Assembly: GCA_949152475.1 (NCBI GenBank)
Contig: OX424569.1
Coordinates: forward strand, 34,240,480-34,304,479
Reading direction: 5' to 3'
DNA from: Terebella lapidaria
Lineage: Eukaryota > Annelida > Polychaeta > Terebellida > Terebellidae
Length of the DNA stretch: 64,000 nt
Under the pieces are notes generated by a model. It searched no databases, was not told the origin of the DNA, and saw nothing but the letters and a program-made list of their open reading frames with translations. The translations under genes were made by a program, and so were the position numbers. Of the stretch, positions 62,801 to 64,000 are shown piece after piece (position 1 is the stretch's first letter; each line of letters starts with the position of its first letter).

Positions 62801-64000
62801 CCTCACGATGCTCACGGGTACAACACTCGTAGTCATAAAAGTCGGGGACGCCGCCAACGTGCCCGTCTTCGACATGATTGCAAGTGATCCCGCCCTCGTG
62901 TACAATCTTCGGGACTTCAACGGGCTGACTTCTCTGGAGAATAGCATCATCAACCTCATCGCGCCGGGCTCTCCCACAAGAGGAACGACGCCTGTAGTGA
63001 CTGGGCCGACTGCGACACCCGCCACAACCCCACGGGTCACCGCTCCATCCACTCCAACCATACCTGGGCAGAGACTCGGTGAGCAGAGGATAGCATGTTT
63101 GAATTTAAAATCAGTTGATATATTGCATTATTTTTGCAGCAACATATTTGTAGAATGTAAATATGAAAAAGTAACTTAATTCGCATGTAATTGAAAAGTC
63201 ATAGGTACTTACTTTGTGGAAATAACACGCTGACATGTCATGTTATCTCAAAGTTCCAAAACCCTCTGTCAGATTCAGCAAGTTTTTGTTTTCCACAAAG
63301 AACATTTTGAATTTTGATTGGTCTATGTGAGTCACAGTGAGAATCCTTGATGTATTTGCAGGATACGATGTCGTGTTTATCATGGACTCTTCGTCGTCCA
63401 TCGGAGGCGGCAACTGGGACAAGATCAAGGACTTCGCCACGGACATTGTCTCAGAGTTCACAACCGGTCCTGACGATATGCAGTTCGGCTTTGTATCATT
63501 CGGGGGCGTCGGGTACGTCGACATCAAACTGAACGACTACTCAGACAGCCAGCAACTTATCTCCGCCATCGACGAGATTCCCTGGAGGCAAGGCTCTAGA
63601 AACGCGGCAGATGGCTTCAGGAAGGCCAAGAACCAGGTGTTCCTCCGACCTTATGGCGACAGAGACGAGGCGCCGAATCTGGTGATTTTCTTGACCAGTG
63701 GACGAGCAAATGCTGAGACAAGGTTCACGCTTGCTGCTGGGCTGGCGCTGAAATTCCTAATAGGGACACAAGTGATGGTCATCAAAGTCACGGATGCTGC
63801 AAACATTCGCGACTTTGACCAGATTGCTTCCAGTCGCGACAACATCAAGTTCGTGGATGACTTTGACGGGCTCCCTGCCCTTGGGGATGAAATCATCGAC
63901 ATGATAGAAGAATCTATGCCGACCGTCCCGTCAGTGCGAACCACCAGACCACCGAGGCCTACCCAGCCAACCGGGACACCCAGACCCACTTCGCCTACTG
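52617..64000 (+). CDS. Secreted CAP-EGF-ShKT-VWA mosaic protein gene (3' end outside window)
   Basis: At least 12 exons joined by GT-AG introns into one open frame; the exons are listed separately. Domain order: signal peptide, basic dibasic-rich propeptide, CAP (SCP/CRISP) domain, Cys-rich hinge, EGF-like domain, ShKT domain, Thr/Pro linker, then at least seven VWA domains separated by Thr/Pro-rich linkers. Six of the seven VWAs keep the MIDAS DxSxS and the later TDG. Introns from exon 4 onward are all phase 1, which suits exon shuffling. CAP proteins are extracellular and VWAs bind proteins through a metal. A role in matrix, mucus, shell matrix or immune recognition is inferred. I know no named orthologue with exactly this order. 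Confidence 0.88.
53101..53340 (+). CDS. CAP-VWA gene exon 2 (CAP core)
   Basis: 80 codons between CGTCAG and GTCAGA, phase 0. It contains VWNEYLASMAEDWALGCDW, GQNLFAT and CGHYTQ, the start of CRISP signature 1. Confidence 0.9.
53587..53693 (+). CDS. CAP-VWA gene exon 3 (end of CAP)
   Basis: It completes GHYTQVVW and adds VGCAYAFC and LVCNYGPP (CRISP signature 2). It ends in phase 2 at GTGAGT. Confidence 0.9.
53948..54054 (+). repeat. Intron 3 direct repeat, copy A
   Basis: A copy of about 107 bp, beginning TGAAGGGTCCCACATTAT, that recurs with few changes at 54753-54859. The space between the copies is unrelated sequence. Confidence 0.85.
54753..54859 (+). repeat. Intron 3 direct repeat, copy B
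   Basis: Second copy of the 107-bp repeat at 53948-54054, same orientation. No other feature is seen in the 2.4-kb intron 3. Confidence 0.85.
56078..56169 (+). CDS. CAP-VWA gene exon 4 (Cys-rich hinge)
   Basis: It enters in phase 2 and leaves in phase 1. It encodes GNSGGYPYQKGEACSQCANG and KGWCNDGLC, like the hinge following CAP in GLIPR/PI16-type proteins. Confidence 0.88.
56332..56364 (+). CDS. CAP-VWA gene exon 5 (micro-exon)
   Basis: A 33-bp exon (AEDQCNRGQQC) between ATTCAG and GTTAGT, phase 1 on both sides. It adds two Cys to the hinge. Confidence 0.75.
56543..56635 (+). CDS. CAP-VWA gene exon 6 (EGF-like domain)
   Basis: 93 bp, phase 1 on both sides. It encodes ECRAQCQNGGVLDSNDCSC and TCAPGWHGADCS, a six-cysteine EGF-like domain. 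Confidence 0.88.
56797..56852 (+). repeat. (ATCA)n microsatellite at a splice acceptor
   Basis: Tandem ATCA/ATTCA units run to within 4 bases of the CAG acceptor of exon 7, leaving no normal polypyrimidine tract. Confidence 0.9.
56857..56970 (+). CDS. CAP-VWA gene exon 7 (ShKT domain)
   Basis: 114 bp, phase 1 on both sides. Six Cys in VCEDTDRLCG...SWCDRDFVIAACPRMCGLC fit a ShKT toxin-like fold, a common extracellular module; this does not imply toxicity. Confidence 0.85.
57255..57323 (+). CDS. CAP-VWA gene exon 8 (Pro/Thr linker)
   Basis: 69 bp, phase 1 on both sides. It encodes AAPVTLPTPTTRGPPATRPP, a likely O-glycosylated spacer. The acceptor is CTGTCGCAG, preceded by a T-rich tract. Confidence 0.75.
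58277..60874 (+). CDS. CAP-VWA gene exon 9 (VWA domains 1-4)
   Basis: One 2.6-kb exon encodes four VWA domains in tandem with Thr/Pro linkers, phase 1 on both sides. The domains span about 58280-58830, 58920-59470, 59570-60125 and 60230-60785. MIDAS motifs: DSSGSVGANNW, DSSDSVRAVNW, DSSGSVGLDNW and DSSGSVGEDNW; each domain also has LLTDGP. The four domains are closely alike (repeated SNIADGLRTAR, LPNTEIIVIKV), indicating recent tandem duplication without introns. Confidence 0.92.
61496..62161 (+). CDS. CAP-VWA gene exon 10 (VWA domain 5)
   Basis: 666 bp, phase 1 on both sides. MIDAS DSSGSVGSRNW and LLTDGPASREE are present, with a Pro/Thr linker at the end. Confidence 0.92.
62410..63078 (+). 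CDS. CAP-VWA gene exon 11 (VWA domain 6)
   Basis: 669 bp, phase 1 on both sides. MIDAS DSSSSVRSENW and LLTDGPASAEQ, then a Thr/Pro linker. It is preceded by an AATCAATCAACG-type acceptor region. Confidence 0.92.
63362..64000 (+). CDS. CAP-VWA gene exon 12 (VWA domain 7, truncated by window end)
   Basis: Follows TTTGCAG in phase 1. MIDAS DSSSSIGGGNW is intact, but the later TDG motif reads FLTSGRANAE, so an Asp of the metal site region is replaced by Ser. The exon is still open at the window end within a Thr/Pro linker (RPTQPTGTPRPTSPT). Confidence 0.9.

Overview
The window looks like animal nuclear DNA, probably from a marine invertebrate. A mollusc or other lophotrochozoan is my best guess from gene architecture, frequent TAGGCCTA motifs and transposon types, but I cannot prove it. 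Evidence for an animal genome: genes split by GT-AG introns, a mosaic extracellular protein (CAP, EGF, ShKT and repeated VWA domains), a tRNA-derived SINE, a decayed LINE, MITEs, and Ty3/gypsy elements primed by metazoan-type tRNAs.

Layout. 1-7631 is intergenic and repeat-rich, with a possible VWA-domain gene relic (2298-2639), a SINE (about 6345-6795) and a 143-bp hairpin (7277-7419). 7632-12399 is LTR element 1 (minus strand): LTRs, an integrase ORF and a C2H2 zinc-finger ORF, but no gag, protease, reverse transcriptase or RNase H. 13052-14530 holds two inverted-repeat elements. 15176-27793 is LTR element 2 (minus strand): full length, apparently identical 1387-bp LTRs, gag, pol, and two C2H2 accessory ORFs, each with its own LTR-like core promoter. 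28045-29569 is the 3' part of a beta-propeller-like host gene (four exons). About 31975-33610 is a decayed LINE.

34478-50903 is a DNA transposon flanked by TTAA. It has about 165-bp terminal inverted repeats, a Mutator-like transposase gene (710 codons when the insertion is disregarded) and, convergent to it, a small His-Cys-box (I-PpoI-like) endonuclease gene. LTR element 3 (38575-48993, minus strand) is inserted in the transposase gene. It has identical 505-bp LTRs, a Gag with an N-terminal helix-hairpin-helix, pol, and a third ORF encoding a TatD-type metal-dependent nuclease with all expected metal ligands. A TTAA-flanked MITE (50908-51394) abuts the DNA transposon and shares its TTAA.

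52617 to beyond 64000 is a host gene (plus strand, at least 12 exons) for a secreted CAP-EGF-ShKT-VWA protein with at least seven VWA domains.

Main theme: all three LTR elements lie on the minus strand, have 4-bp target duplications and place a zinc-finger-bearing accessory ORF after pol. One of these ORFs is joined to a TatD nuclease. In elements 1 and 2 the accessory ORFs appear to have internal promoters resembling the element's own U3. The TatD retrotransposon, nested in a transposon that itself carries a homing-endonuclease-like gene, is the most unusual part of the window.
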